Of a stretch of 47,674 nucleotides of DNA, positions 1 to 8,505 are shown one piece after another (the first letter of the stretch is position 1; the number at the start of each line of letters is the position of its first letter). A program made the position numbers and the translations under genes. The stretch is taken from contig JAFGYB010000014.1 of the NCBI GenBank assembly GCA_016936355.1, positions 1-47,674 of the forward strand, in the 5' to 3' direction. The stretch comes from Bacteroidales bacterium (GTDB lineage: Bacteria > Bacteroidota > Bacteroidia > Bacteroidales > F082). Under the pieces are notes generated by a model that worked only from the letters and a program-made list of their open reading frames with translations, did no database searches and was not told where the DNA came from.

Positions 1-1297
1 AATAACTGCCCCAGGAAGAAGAATGTTGACTTACCCAGTATAGGTTTCCCAGTGTGGCAATCTGGTAAGGATCAGAAGATGTTCCGGTACCTGCAGGTAC
101 CGTTTGCCCGGGAAGGTAAGGATATCCGTTGTTAATTCCGCTTTGTATCCTCCATACGGGAATGGTGATGGTATTTTGATAGATTGTATTATCATTATGA
201 TCCGTATAATGAAGCGTCAAACCTTGAAATGGTCCACCAGAGACCGTAACCGTTGACTGACCAGGACTAACAATTACATTTTGTGAGTGTCCACTGGGAT
301 CACTGAGCGTAATGGTGCCAATCGTATTTTCTAAATACTTATACGTTATCTGGTTCCCGTTCGTGATTGCCGCCCCTCTGGTACCGGATATCGTGACTGA
401 ATTAAGATTACCAGGGAATGGTGAACTTGGTCCAACTGTTGCTGTGTTCGTCGTAAAATTCCATCCTGTATAAGTAGATTCTGTTTTCATTTCGGCGGTG
501 GTTTTGCCTGTACCGCCCTGACTGGTACTGACACCCGTAGTCTGTATATCCCAGAATGAGTTGGTTACAACACCTGACGCTCCTTTTAGGGCGATTAGTC
601 CACCAGTGCTACCGGTAGTGGAAATATTTATGGCCCCTGTGGCATAACAATTTGTTATTGTACCACCAGAACCTCCTGTCAACCCCCCTGCAAAATATTG
701 ACCCGTGCTTACCGAATTTATACTACAGGTTGAATAACAATTGGATACATTTCCATTACCTGTCTGGCCGGCAAGACCACCTATTGAAGTAGTATTTACT
801 CCGGAAGTGGATGCCTCAGTAATCTTTCCTGTGGTATAGCAATTCCTTATTGTAGCCGAGCCGACTGCTAGCAACCCACCAACATTAGTCGTTCCACCGA
901 TATCTACATTTTCAAGCCCCAGATTTTCAATCACTGAGCCTGAACCTGTATGATCAAAGAAGCCTGCTTCACCAGTTGGAAGATTGATGAATAAACCCGA
1001 TATAATATGGTCATTCCCATTATAGGTTCCTGTAAAGCTAATTGAATAGTTGCCAATGGGTGAAAAACCCGCGCCGCCATTCCAGTTTTTGGTAGCTGTC
1101 GCATCGATATCGGCCGTCTGGATAAAATCACTGCCCCAGGAAGAAGAATTTTGGGTCACCCAGTACAAATTGTCGAGGGTTGCAATTTGGTACGGATCTG
1201 AGGATGTTCCGGAACCTGCCGGCTTTGTAGCCGTTTGTGCCCAAAGGGATAAACCGGCCAGTAATCCTGCAACGGTAAACAGTATTTTTTTTATCAT
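1..1297 (-). CDS. Secreted GLUG-repeat surface/adhesin-like protein, 5' part, cut by window edge
   Basis: The frame is open from an ATG at 1297 to the left edge (432 codons), so the C-terminus is missing. Residues 1-21 form a signal peptide (lysines, hydrophobic stretch, ending SLWAQ). The body is Gly/Thr/Ser/Asn-rich with GLUG-like units (GGLAGQTGNGNVSNCYST, GGLTGGSGGTITNCYATG), followed by the segment NSFWDIQTTGVSTSQGGTGK that commonly follows GLUG repeats in bacterial surface proteins. The opening PAGSGTSSDPYQIATLDNLY recurs almost exactly 375 residues later (DNA 81-85 against 1206-1210), so the protein is built from large tandem modules. Family knowledge suggests an exported beta-helical adhesin; the ligand and anchoring are not visible. 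No start alternative was needed because the signal peptide fits. Confidence 0.85.
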   Translation of the reverse strand, partial: MIKKILFTVAGLLAGLSLWAQTATKPAGSGTSSDPYQIATLDNLYWVTQNSSSWGSDFIQTADIDATATKNWNGGAGFSPIGNYSISFTGTYNGNDHIISGLFINLPTGEAGFFDHTGSGSVIENLGLENVDIGGTTNVGGLLAVGSATIRNCYTTGKITEASTSGVNTTSIGGLAGQTGNGNVSNCYSTCSINSVSTGQYFAGGLTGGSGGTITNCYATGAINISTTGSTGGLIALKGASGVVTNSFWDIQTTGVSTSQGGTGKTTAEMKTESTYTGWNFTTNTATVGPSSPFPGNLNSVTISGTRGAAITNGNQITYKYLENTIGTITLSDPSGHSQNVIVSPGQSTVTVSGGPFQGLTLHYTDHNDNTIYQNTITIPVWRIQSGINNGYPYLPGQTVPAGTGTSSDPYQIATLGNLYWVSQHSSSWGSY

Positions 1298-1857
1298 TTG
1301 TGGTGGTTTTATATTTAACTGGTTGTGTGAATGGTACAGCATCGGTCTGCTGATGAAAGGAGAGGGTGCGTTCAGGGTGGAGCGGCTCGGGCATTCATAT
1401 CCACAAAAAGTAAAATAGTTTCATTCATAAAAACAGTACTCCTACTTTATTCAGTTGGGATCGTACTTTTTTAACTACTGATCTCAAGCCAAACAAACAA
1501 AATTGTATTCTACTGTTTCAAATGCTTTTTGTGGTTTCAATTGGGTTAGAGGGATAAACATACGAACATTTACCCGCTTTGTCAGGTCAATTTCTGAAGG
1601 TTTAACATTTTTTTAGACCTTCAGAAACATTCGTCAACGGTACCGTGAAGAAGTGTCAACAGGAAGTCGAATCGAAAACAACCAGACTTATCAATCTGAT
1701 TTTTAGTACTTTTATTCAATCTCAATACATCGTAAGATTATGGAAAATCGTTCCGCAACCTTTCAGTGTAAATCCGATAGGAACACCCGCCTCAATCACT
1801 TTCGGAAACAGACCGGAAGAAGGCAGCCGATCAGGACTATTCGTGCCTGATTTTAAA
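1298..1857. other. Gene-free stretch between two minus-strand genes
   Basis: About 560 bases with no supportable gene. It holds the upstream region of the GLUG protein and the 3' flank of the acyl-CoA synthetase. The only distinct structure is the inverted repeat at 1591-1627. A weak TACTTTTT match lies on the minus strand near 1403-1411, but I do not call it a promoter. Confidence 0.5.
1591..1627. repeat. Perfect 11-bp inverted repeat
   Basis: TTTCTGAAGGT (1591-1601) is matched by ACCTTCAGAAA (1617-1627), extendable by two pairs including one G-U, with a loop of about 11 bases holding a T-run. It lies downstream of the minus-strand acyl-CoA synthetase. No T-tract follows the stem on either strand, so a classical intrinsic terminator is not clear; it may be an RNA 3'-end structure or a protein site. 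Confidence 0.5.
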
Positions 1858-3648
1858 TTAATCCTCGGCGTAAATATCCTTAATCAGCTTTGGGTACCGG
1901 CTGTTGATGACTTTTCGTTTCAGTTTTAAGGTCGGTGAAAGTTCCCCCGTATCGGTACTCCAGGTATCGAATACCAGCCTGAATTCCTTGATCCGCTGCA
2001 CATGGTCCAGCTGTTTGTTATATAAATCCACCTCCTGTTGATAGCGCTCAATAACCCGGGATTTTTCGACCAGTTCCTGATTGTCTCTGTATTTAACATG
2101 ATGCAGGAAACACCATTTATGCAGGTATTCAAAGTCGGGAACAATCAGTGCTGAAGTAAACTTCCGGTTTTCGCCCAGCACCATGATCTGTTCAATGAAC
2201 ATGGATTCCTTCATGACGTTTTCCACCATTTGCGGAGCTACATATTTTCCTCCGGAGAGCTTGAAAATTTCTTTTTTACGATCGGTTATTTTCAAAATAT
2301 TCATCTCATCCAGCTCACCAATATCTCCCGTATGAAACCACCCTTCTGCATCGATGGCTTCCCTGGTTTTTTCTTCGTCCTTATAATAGCCCAGCATAAC
2401 ATTATCTCCCTTCACCAGCACCTCTCCGTCCTCGGCGATTTTCACCTGTACTCCTTTGACCACCAGACCTACCGAACCAAAACGAACATAAGGGAACCGG
2501 GGCATATTGGCCGACACCACGGGCGACGTTTCCGTCAGTCCGTATCCTTCCTGAACAATGATGCGGGCCGCCCAGAAAATACGGGCCAGCCTGGGTTGCA
2601 GGGCAGCCCCGCCGGAGATCACATTTTTCAATTCTCCCCCCAGCGCTTCTTTCCATTTATCCAACACCAATTTCCGGGCCAGTCCCAATTGAATTCTGTA
2701 AAACAAACTTCTCTTTTTAGGATCCGGATCAAAACGATCGCCCACCTGGATGGCCCAAAAGAATATACGCTTTTTCATCCCTTCCATCTCCCGGCCTTTC
2801 AGGATAATCTTGTCATACACCTTTTCAAAAACCCTCGGTACCGTGATAAAGGCATGAGCTTTTACCTCCTGCAGATCACTAAAAAAGGTTTCGATGTTCT
2901 CCGCATAATAAATCTCCAGTCCCACCGACTGCCACAAATAATTTCCGGTGCGTTCCAACACATGACACAAGGGCAAAAAACTCAGCGCTCTGTCGCCGGG
3001 TTTCAAATCGGTCAGGCAATCCTGAGCCATAAACACATTGGTCACCACATTTTTGTGGGTCAGCATTACGCCTTTGGAGCGTCCTGTGGTTCCTGAAGTA
3101 TAAATCAGGGTCAGCAGATCGTTCTCCTCCACTTCATCGCGTCTTTTCACCAGCTGATCCATCAGGGCTTCCCTGTTTTCACGACCCAGCGCAAGAATTT
3201 CATTCCAGTTTTTAGCCCCCTTTACCTGATCCAGGGTATAAATAGCTTCCAGACTTTTGATTTCATCTACAAAATGAGCCAGGTTCTCCCACAATTCCAC
3301 ATCGGCGACAATCAGAATACGGGCATCCGAATGGGCCAGAATGTGTTCGTATTCCACCCGGCTGATGGTGGGGTAAATACTCACATGCACACATCCGATC
3401 TGCGACATACCGAAGTCCATGAAATTCCATTCGGGACGGTTGTTGCTGACTGTGGCAATTTTGTCGCCTTTTTTGAATCCCATTTTCAGTAAACCCAGAC
3501 CAAACAGATCCACCTGTTCGCGGTACTCCGCCGTACTGAATTTTTCCCATTTCCCTTTCCTTTTCACCGACAATGCCCTATCGGAAGGAAAATTTTGCTC
3601 TGCATTCGTCAAAAAGTCGAACGTCCGTTTGATCGTAACCATAACCAT
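1858..3648 (-). CDS. Long-chain fatty acid--CoA ligase (AMP-forming)
   Basis: A 596-residue member of the ANL superfamily that activates fatty acids with ATP to acyl-AMP and transfers them to CoA. Visible motifs: P-loop YTSGTTGRSKG at 183-193, the GYGLTETSPVV core motif, and the hinge/catalytic run GWFHTGDIGELDE then TDRKKEIFKLSGGKYVAP. Length and motif order fit the bacterial FAA1-like long-chain acyl-CoA synthetases, which in this phylum run near 600 residues. Two ATGs (3648 and 3642) lie at the start; neither has a decisive ribosome site. It is a single gene with no same-strand partner close by. The family is secure; chain-length preference is not readable. Confidence 0.93.
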   Translation of the reverse strand: MVMVTIKRTFDFLTNAEQNFPSDRALSVKRKGKWEKFSTAEYREQVDLFGLGLLKMGFKKGDKIATVSNNRPEWNFMDFGMSQIGCVHVSIYPTISRVEYEHILAHSDARILIVADVELWENLAHFVDEIKSLEAIYTLDQVKGAKNWNEILALGRENREALMDQLVKRRDEVEENDLLTLIYTSGTTGRSKGVMLTHKNVVTNVFMAQDCLTDLKPGDRALSFLPLCHVLERTGNYLWQSVGLEIYYAENIETFFSDLQEVKAHAFITVPRVFEKVYDKIILKGREMEGMKKRIFFWAIQVGDRFDPDPKKRSLFYRIQLGLARKLVLDKWKEALGGELKNVISGGAALQPRLARIFWAARIIVQEGYGLTETSPVVSANMPRFPYVRFGSVGLVVKGVQVKIAEDGEVLVKGDNVMLGYYKDEEKTREAIDAEGWFHTGDIGELDEMNILKITDRKKEIFKLSGGKYVAPQMVENVMKESMFIEQIMVLGENRKFTSALIVPDFEYLHKWCFLHHVKYRDNQELVEKSRVIERYQQEVDLYNKQLDHVQRIKEFRLVFDTWSTDTGELSPTLKLKRKVINSRYPKLIKDIYAED

Positions 3649-3808
3649 CGTATTTTAAATACAAACTAAACAACAGACTTCGACCTCTGTTGCTCCATAA
3701 TGAACCTCGCACTAATTTAAATAATTTCTCCAATGAAACAACCCACCGAAATAATTTTTCATTCCTTTCGTTTCAAATGCACAGTAGTAATCAAAAAAAT
3801 TGTTTCAA

Positions 3809-4288
3809 ATGAAAAAACAGGCTTTTCTATTTTTAATACTTTTAGTAACAAGCTCTTTTGCTTTTTCACAGACCCATACGCGCTCATCATTCTATAATCG
3901 GGGGCAAAAGGAAATCAATTTCGGACTGGGGCTGAACGCTTCAGGGTTTCCACTTTATGCTTCGGTAGACTTTCCCGTAGCACCGGATGTTACGGTAGGT
4001 CCTGTAGTCGGAATAACTTTTGGAAATCCGGAAAGCTTCATCAGCATGGCTGGGGCTGTGAATTATCACTTCAATCAATTACTTGAAATTCCATCCAACT
4101 GGGATTTGTATGCCGGGGGCAATATCGGGTTTCACCTTTACATGGGAAACAGTACCGGAACCACTCCACTACAGCTGGGGCTGCAAGTAGGTGGACGGTA
4201 TTTCTGGAACGACGACTGGGGCATTAACCTGGAACTGGGCGGCGGTACAGGTTATGGCGGACTGATCGGACTGACCCGTAAGTTTTAA
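3809..4288 (+). CDS. Small secreted beta-barrel-like outer membrane protein
   Basis: 159 residues starting at the ATG at 3809; an upstream in-frame TTG at 3800 is less likely because the ATG places lysines directly before a clean signal peptide (hydrophobic 5-19, ending FAFSQ). The mature part is rich in Gly, aromatic residues and alternating hydrophobics (for example DLYAGGNIGFHLYMGN and LQVGGRYFWNDDWGINLELGGG) and ends in Phe, as small outer-membrane barrels do. I recognise no specific family. Its 3' end overlaps the convergent symporter gene by 4 bases. Function is unknown; the outer-membrane location is inferred. Confidence 0.75.
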   Translation: MKKQAFLFLILLVTSSFAFSQTHTRSSFYNRGQKEINFGLGLNASGFPLYASVDFPVAPDVTVGPVVGITFGNPESFISMAGAVNYHFNQLLEIPSNWDLYAGGNIGFHLYMGNSTGTTPLQLGLQVGGRYFWNDDWGINLELGGGTGYGGLIGLTRKF

Positions 4289-5598
4289 TCCGTCGTTCCG
4301 TTGGCCAGCTCCAGATCGATCTGGTTTTCAGAAGTGGCAATAATGCTGGCAATGGTTGTGTCACCGGTCACATTTACAGCCGTTCGTAACATATCCAGTG
4401 GTCGGTCCACTGCAAAGATCAAAGCAATTCCTTCTGTAGGGATTCCCACAGCCGTCAGTACAATCACCAGCATCACAATACCGGCCCCGGGAACGGCTGC
4501 CGAACCAATGGAAGCCAAAGTAGCCGTTACTATAATGGTCAACTGCTGCGCCAGGTCCAGATGCATGCCATAGACCTGTGCCAGGAAAACGGCAGCCACC
4601 GCCTGGTACAAGCTGGTGCCATCCATGTTTACCGTAGCGCCCAATGGAAGCACAAAACTGGCCGTTTCATTGGAAATACCCAGCTTTTCTTCAGCGGTTT
4701 CCATGGTAAACGGCAGGGTTGCCGCACTGGAACTGGTGGAAAACGCCAGCAACTGTACAGGAGCGATCACCTTTAAAAACCTGCGGTAGCGCACCTTGGT
4801 GAAAAAGCGGATAAAAATGGGGTAAATGACAAAGATCATTACAACAAGGCCCAGCACTACCGTGATACTGTATAAACCCAATGCAGCGAAAAGTGACAGG
4901 GTGTCTTTGGGATGCGCTCCGGCCACATCTACGATCAAAGCGGCAATCAAGGCAAAAACGCCGTACGGCGCCGACATCATGATGAGGTCTATAATCTTCA
5001 GAACAATATCATTCAGGCTATTAAAAAACACCTTAACCGGCTGTACTTTTTCTTCCGGAAGGAACAGCATGGCAATCCCGAACAAAATGGAAAAGAAAAT
5101 CACCTGCAACATCTTGGTGTTGTCGGTCATGGAATTGAAAATATTGGAAGGTACCACATCCACAATAGGTTGCAACGGCGAAACGTCTTTCATCTTCACG
5201 GCCTCATCCTGTTTTTCCTTAATGTTCTGGGCATATTTATGCTTGAACTCCTGGGCTTTCTCGGGCGGAAAGACCTTGCCGGGATTGGTACTGTTCACGA
5301 TGATCAGGCCCACCGTAATAGCAATCACCGTTGTGAGGATATACAGAGAGAAGGTCTTCCATCCGATACGCGAAAGCTTGGAAATATCTTTCAGATTGCT
5401 CACCCCGTTGATGAGCGAAACGATGATCAACGGAACGGCGATCAGCTTCAGCAGGTTGATAAAAATAGTTCCCCAGGGCTTGATATAGAAATCGGTAAAC
5501 TGGATCCACTGCCACCGGACAGCCACTAATCCCCACACAACGCCCAGTCCCATTCCGATTAAAATCTTCCAGTGAAAAGCCATTTTTCCTTTCTTCAT
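4285..5598 (-). CDS. Dicarboxylate/amino acid:cation symporter (glutamate/aspartate type)
   Basis: 437 residues of the DAACS (SLC1-like) family, an inner-membrane secondary transporter driven by Na+ or H+. The hairpin 1 serine motif STSSSAATLPFTMETA, the TM7 motif NMDGTSLYQ, the hairpin 2 motif IGSAAVPGAG and the TM8 motif DRPLDMLRTAVNVTGD are all present. The Arg in DMLRTAVN sits where the side-chain carboxylate-binding Arg of GltPh-type aspartate transporters lies, which favours Glu/Asp over C4-dicarboxylates. A hydrophilic insert after TM3 (about residues 115-145, rich in Lys/Glu) is typical of this branch. Two ATGs (5598 and 5583) both have purine-rich upstream sequence. The gene is divergent from pfkA. 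Confidence 0.92.
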   Translation of the reverse strand: MKKGKMAFHWKILIGMGLGVVWGLVAVRWQWIQFTDFYIKPWGTIFINLLKLIAVPLIIVSLINGVSNLKDISKLSRIGWKTFSLYILTTVIAITVGLIIVNSTNPGKVFPPEKAQEFKHKYAQNIKEKQDEAVKMKDVSPLQPIVDVVPSNIFNSMTDNTKMLQVIFFSILFGIAMLFLPEEKVQPVKVFFNSLNDIVLKIIDLIMMSAPYGVFALIAALIVDVAGAHPKDTLSLFAALGLYSITVVLGLVVMIFVIYPIFIRFFTKVRYRRFLKVIAPVQLLAFSTSSSAATLPFTMETAEEKLGISNETASFVLPLGATVNMDGTSLYQAVAAVFLAQVYGMHLDLAQQLTIIVTATLASIGSAAVPGAGIVMLVIVLTAVGIPTEGIALIFAVDRPLDMLRTAVNVTGDTTIASIIATSENQIDLELANGTTD

Positions 5599-5664
5599 AT
5601 CCCTCAGAAATATTAATTAACTTAAAAATCAGAGGGTAGAAATCCCCTCTTTTTTCAAAAGTAC

Positions 5665-5672
5665 TAAATTTG
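5665..5672 (+). promoter_or_regulatory. Bacteroidota -7 element for pfkA
   Basis: TAAATTTG matches TAnnTTTG exactly, 26 bases before the pfkA ATG, implying a short leader. No TTG is seen at the expected -33 position. Confidence 0.55.
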
Positions 5673-5698
5673 TCCAAATCATTACAAAAGAAGCAACC

Positions 5699-6727
5699 AT
5701 GGCAAAACCAAAAAGAATCGGGATTCTGACTGCCGGCGGCGACTGTCCGGGACTGAACGCGGCCATCCGCGGGGTGGGAAAAACCGCCATACTCAAATAC
5801 GGAATGGAAGTAGTGGGCATTTCCTCCGGCTACCTGGGGCTGCTGGAAAATGATTATATGGATTTGAGTGAAGCTTCCCTATCGGGTATCCTGACACTAG
5901 GCGGAACCATCCTGGGGACTTCCCGGGAAAAACCGTTCAAAAAAACACACAATCTGGTCAACAAGAAACCGGATCTGATCAAAGAAAACTATAAAAATGC
6001 CGGGTTCGACTGTGTCGTCTGTATCGGGGGAAACGGAACCATGCGTACGGCAGCGTTGCTGGCTGAAAAAGGATTGAACGTCATCGGTTTGCCCAAAACC
6101 ATCGACAACGACGTATGGGGAACCAATCAGACGTTCGGGTTTGATTCGGCACTGCACATTGCCACCGATGCCATCGACCGGTTGCATTCCACCGCCAACT
6201 CACACAAACGCATTATGGTGATTGAAGTGATGGGGCACCATGCCGGTTGGCTGGCGCTTTATGCCGGAATGGCCGGCGGCGGGGATGTAATTTTAATTCC
6301 CGAACTGGAATACGACATTGATGCCGTTAACAAATACCTGAAACGCAGAGCCAAATCAGGCAAGCCCTATTCCATTGTGGTGGTAGCCGAAGGCATCAAC
6401 AAACCCAAAGATGTTTCCGCAGCTACCTATATTGCCAAGAGAATTGAAGAAGGCGTGGGCATCGAAACGCGGAATACTATTCTGGGATACATCCAGCGCG
6501 GAGGAAGCCCCACACCCGTGGACCGTTTGCTGGCTTCCAGCTACGGCGCCTATGCCGTGGACCTGATTGCAGAAGAGAATTTCGGGCAGATGGTCATGCG
6601 CGAAGGCGACACCATTGGTTCCATTCCCCTGGCAGAAGTAGGCGGGAAACTACGGCTGGTTCCCCCCGATCATCATTTACTGGAAAAAGCCCGCGGACTG
6701 GGAGTCTGCCTGGGAATAAAAGAATAG
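5699..6727 (+). CDS. pfkA: 6-phosphofructokinase (PfkA superfamily)
   Basis: 342 residues; phosphorylates fructose 6-phosphate to the 1,6-bisphosphate, the committing glycolytic step. GGDCPGLN at 13-20, GGNGT at 110-114, PKTIDND at 132-138 (catalytic Asp 136) and the substrate motif MVIEVMGHHAGWLA are visible, as is the QRGGSPTPVDR motif. Positions equivalent to E. coli 104 and 124 are Gly113 and Lys133. In PPi enzymes these are Asp and Lys, and in classical bacterial ATP enzymes Gly and Gly, so this is the mixed Gly/Lys type, for which ATP is usually the donor. The Asp normally present in GGDGT is Asn112. The start at 5699 has AAAAGAAG upstream. Confidence 0.93.
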   Translation: MAKPKRIGILTAGGDCPGLNAAIRGVGKTAILKYGMEVVGISSGYLGLLENDYMDLSEASLSGILTLGGTILGTSREKPFKKTHNLVNKKPDLIKENYKNAGFDCVVCIGGNGTMRTAALLAEKGLNVIGLPKTIDNDVWGTNQTFGFDSALHIATDAIDRLHSTANSHKRIMVIEVMGHHAGWLALYAGMAGGGDVILIPELEYDIDAVNKYLKRRAKSGKPYSIVVVAEGINKPKDVSAATYIAKRIEEGVGIETRNTILGYIQRGGSPTPVDRLLASSYGAYAVDLIAEENFGQMVMREGDTIGSIPLAEVGGKLRLVPPDHHLLEKARGLGVCLGIKE

Positions 6728-6879
6728 AAGGTATTTTTTGTCGATGATGAAATACGGGTCTCTTTAAGTTTTGACCTGGATTTTTCGATTTCTGCTCTAT
6801 TTCGCTTCCATAATTTCTTCTCCGGCGAAACAACGCCGGAATTCAGCAAAACCTGTCTTCCCGAAACGGCTATCGAAGT

Positions 6880-8418
6880 TCAGGATTCCCTTTTTATGAT
6901 GTCCATAGCCACCTTAATCCCATCGGCAGCACTCGACATGATACCGCCCGTGTATCCACTGCCTTCACCGGCCAGATAAAGGTTTTCGATACCGGCTGTT
7001 CTTCGGTTTTCATCGCGCAACACCTGGACAGGAGCGGAAGTCTTGCTTTCCAGCCCCATAATATTTCCGGTTTCAAAACCTTTTATTTTCCTGCTGAAAT
7101 CTTTCAGTCCCGCCCGCATGGCTGTACTGATTTCCTCAGGCAGATATTCCCACAAAGGCGCTTCCGTCAAGCCCATAGGATAACTACTTTCGGGGAGGCC
7201 TGTCGGGAGTTTCTTATCAATAAAATTCTGAATACTACAATACGGTGCTTTATAACCGTTTCCCAGCTCATAAAATTTCCTTTCCAGACCCTCCAGCCAG
7301 TCAAGTGCCTCGGAAGCCGAAACCTCACGAGACAGAAACTGATTCAGATTAAGCGCCGCCACACAAGCTGCATTGGCAAATCTCTCGTTGCGCATGTATC
7401 GACTCATCCCATTCACAATATTCTGATCTTCATAGGCTGTGGCAGGAACTATTACGCCGCCGGGGCACATACAGAAACTGTATACAGGATGATTTTCATT
7501 TCCCTTAGAGGTAAGGCGATATTCTGCTGCCTTCACACCCGGCAGCTCTTTCACACCCCACTGTGCTGTATTGATAAGTTCCTGCTCATGTTCCATGCGG
7601 CTGCCGAGGGCAAAATTCTTGGTGCGGAAAGGCACCCCCCGCTTCATCAGCATCCGGTAGGTTTCATAAGCCGAATGTCCCGACGCGATGACAAAATAGG
7701 AAGCATCCAGATTGCCTTTTTGCGTAACCGCTTCAAGCACATTTCCATTTTTCACAACGATATCATCCAGCCGGGTTTCGAAAAGCATCGTTCCGCCCAG
7801 TTCAATAAACTGCAGCCGCAGGTTCTTCACAATGGTTCGCAGCAAATCACTACCCAGATGCGGGTGGGTCATATACCGGATTTCCTCCGGAGCACCGCCT
7901 TCCACATAGGCATTCAGAATAAACGGCTTTTCCAGCGACAAATGCTTGCTGCGCGAAGTAAGTTTACCATCAGAAAAAGTACCGGCACCGCCTTCACCAA
8001 AAGCATAGTTTCCCATGGGATCGAAAACTCCGGTCGTTTCAAAAGACTCAATGCGCCGGGCACGCTGTTCAACTTCCTGTCCCCTTTCCAGTAAAGTGGT
8101 TTGAAAACCCGCTTTCTGCAATACCAGGGCTGCAAAAAAACCAGCCGGACCACTGCCCACAACAACGACCTTTTCTTTCCTTTTACGATAAGGTATTTCC
8201 AGCGTGAGAACGGCTTCCGGTTCTCCTCCCTTTAACTCATCAGAAGTAACCAAAACACGCAGTTGCCAGTGGATGTCGTTTTTCTTCCGGGCATCCAATG
8301 CTTTGTTTTCTATCTGAAACGAAAACGCGTGTATTTTTAGCTGATCACGTATCTTCTTTTTCAGCAGATCCCGGTCATAACCGGTCGGAAGTTTGAAAGA
8401 AAGTTGTCGGTAGCCCAT
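6880..8418 (-). CDS. COG2509-type NAD(P)/FAD-dependent oxidoreductase
   Basis: About 512 residues. An N-terminal domain (about 1-90) precedes the Rossmann FAD motif VVVVGSGPAGFFAALVLQKAG with a following acidic LLERG. Then come the family signature MGNYAFGEGGAGTFSDGKLTSR and the C-terminal FAD contact LYLAGEGSGYTGGIMSSAADG. These fit the conserved, poorly characterised FAD-dependent dehydrogenases related to HI0933/electron-transfer flavoproteins; the physiological substrate is not known. I start at ATG 8418 (MGYRQLS); the longer frame would need a TTG at 8445. It follows metG on the same strand after 87 bases containing a palindrome, so co-transcription is uncertain. Confidence 0.88.
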   Translation of the reverse strand: MGYRQLSFKLPTGYDRDLLKKKIRDQLKIHAFSFQIENKALDARKKNDIHWQLRVLVTSDELKGGEPEAVLTLEIPYRKRKEKVVVVGSGPAGFFAALVLQKAGFQTTLLERGQEVEQRARRIESFETTGVFDPMGNYAFGEGGAGTFSDGKLTSRSKHLSLEKPFILNAYVEGGAPEEIRYMTHPHLGSDLLRTIVKNLRLQFIELGGTMLFETRLDDIVVKNGNVLEAVTQKGNLDASYFVIASGHSAYETYRMLMKRGVPFRTKNFALGSRMEHEQELINTAQWGVKELPGVKAAEYRLTSKGNENHPVYSFCMCPGGVIVPATAYEDQNIVNGMSRYMRNERFANAACVAALNLNQFLSREVSASEALDWLEGLERKFYELGNGYKAPYCSIQNFIDKKLPTGLPESSYPMGLTEAPLWEYLPEEISTAMRAGLKDFSRKIKGFETGNIMGLESKTSAPVQVLRDENRRTAGIENLYLAGEGSGYTGGIMSSAADGIKVAMDIIKRES

Positions 8419-8472
8419 AATGATCTGTTTATCTGAAAAGAACAAAGAACACCGGTTGCAGATGAATTGATT

Positions 8473-8496
8473 AATCCCGATTTATAAATCGGGATT
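8473..8496. repeat. Perfect 24-bp palindrome downstream of metG
   Basis: The half site AATCCCGATTTA is followed directly by its reverse complement. It starts 9 bases beyond the metG stop codon and could form the hairpin of a U-poor terminator. The same AATCCCG-type arm recurs at 39926-39950 and, in part, at 44054-44069. Confidence 0.7.
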
Positions 8497-8505
8497 CCCA
8501 GGAAC

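Noticed and set aside
1645..1929. 94-residue plus-strand open frame
   Set aside because: It overlaps the end of the acyl-CoA synthetase, has no family-like pattern and no promoter or ribosome-site support.
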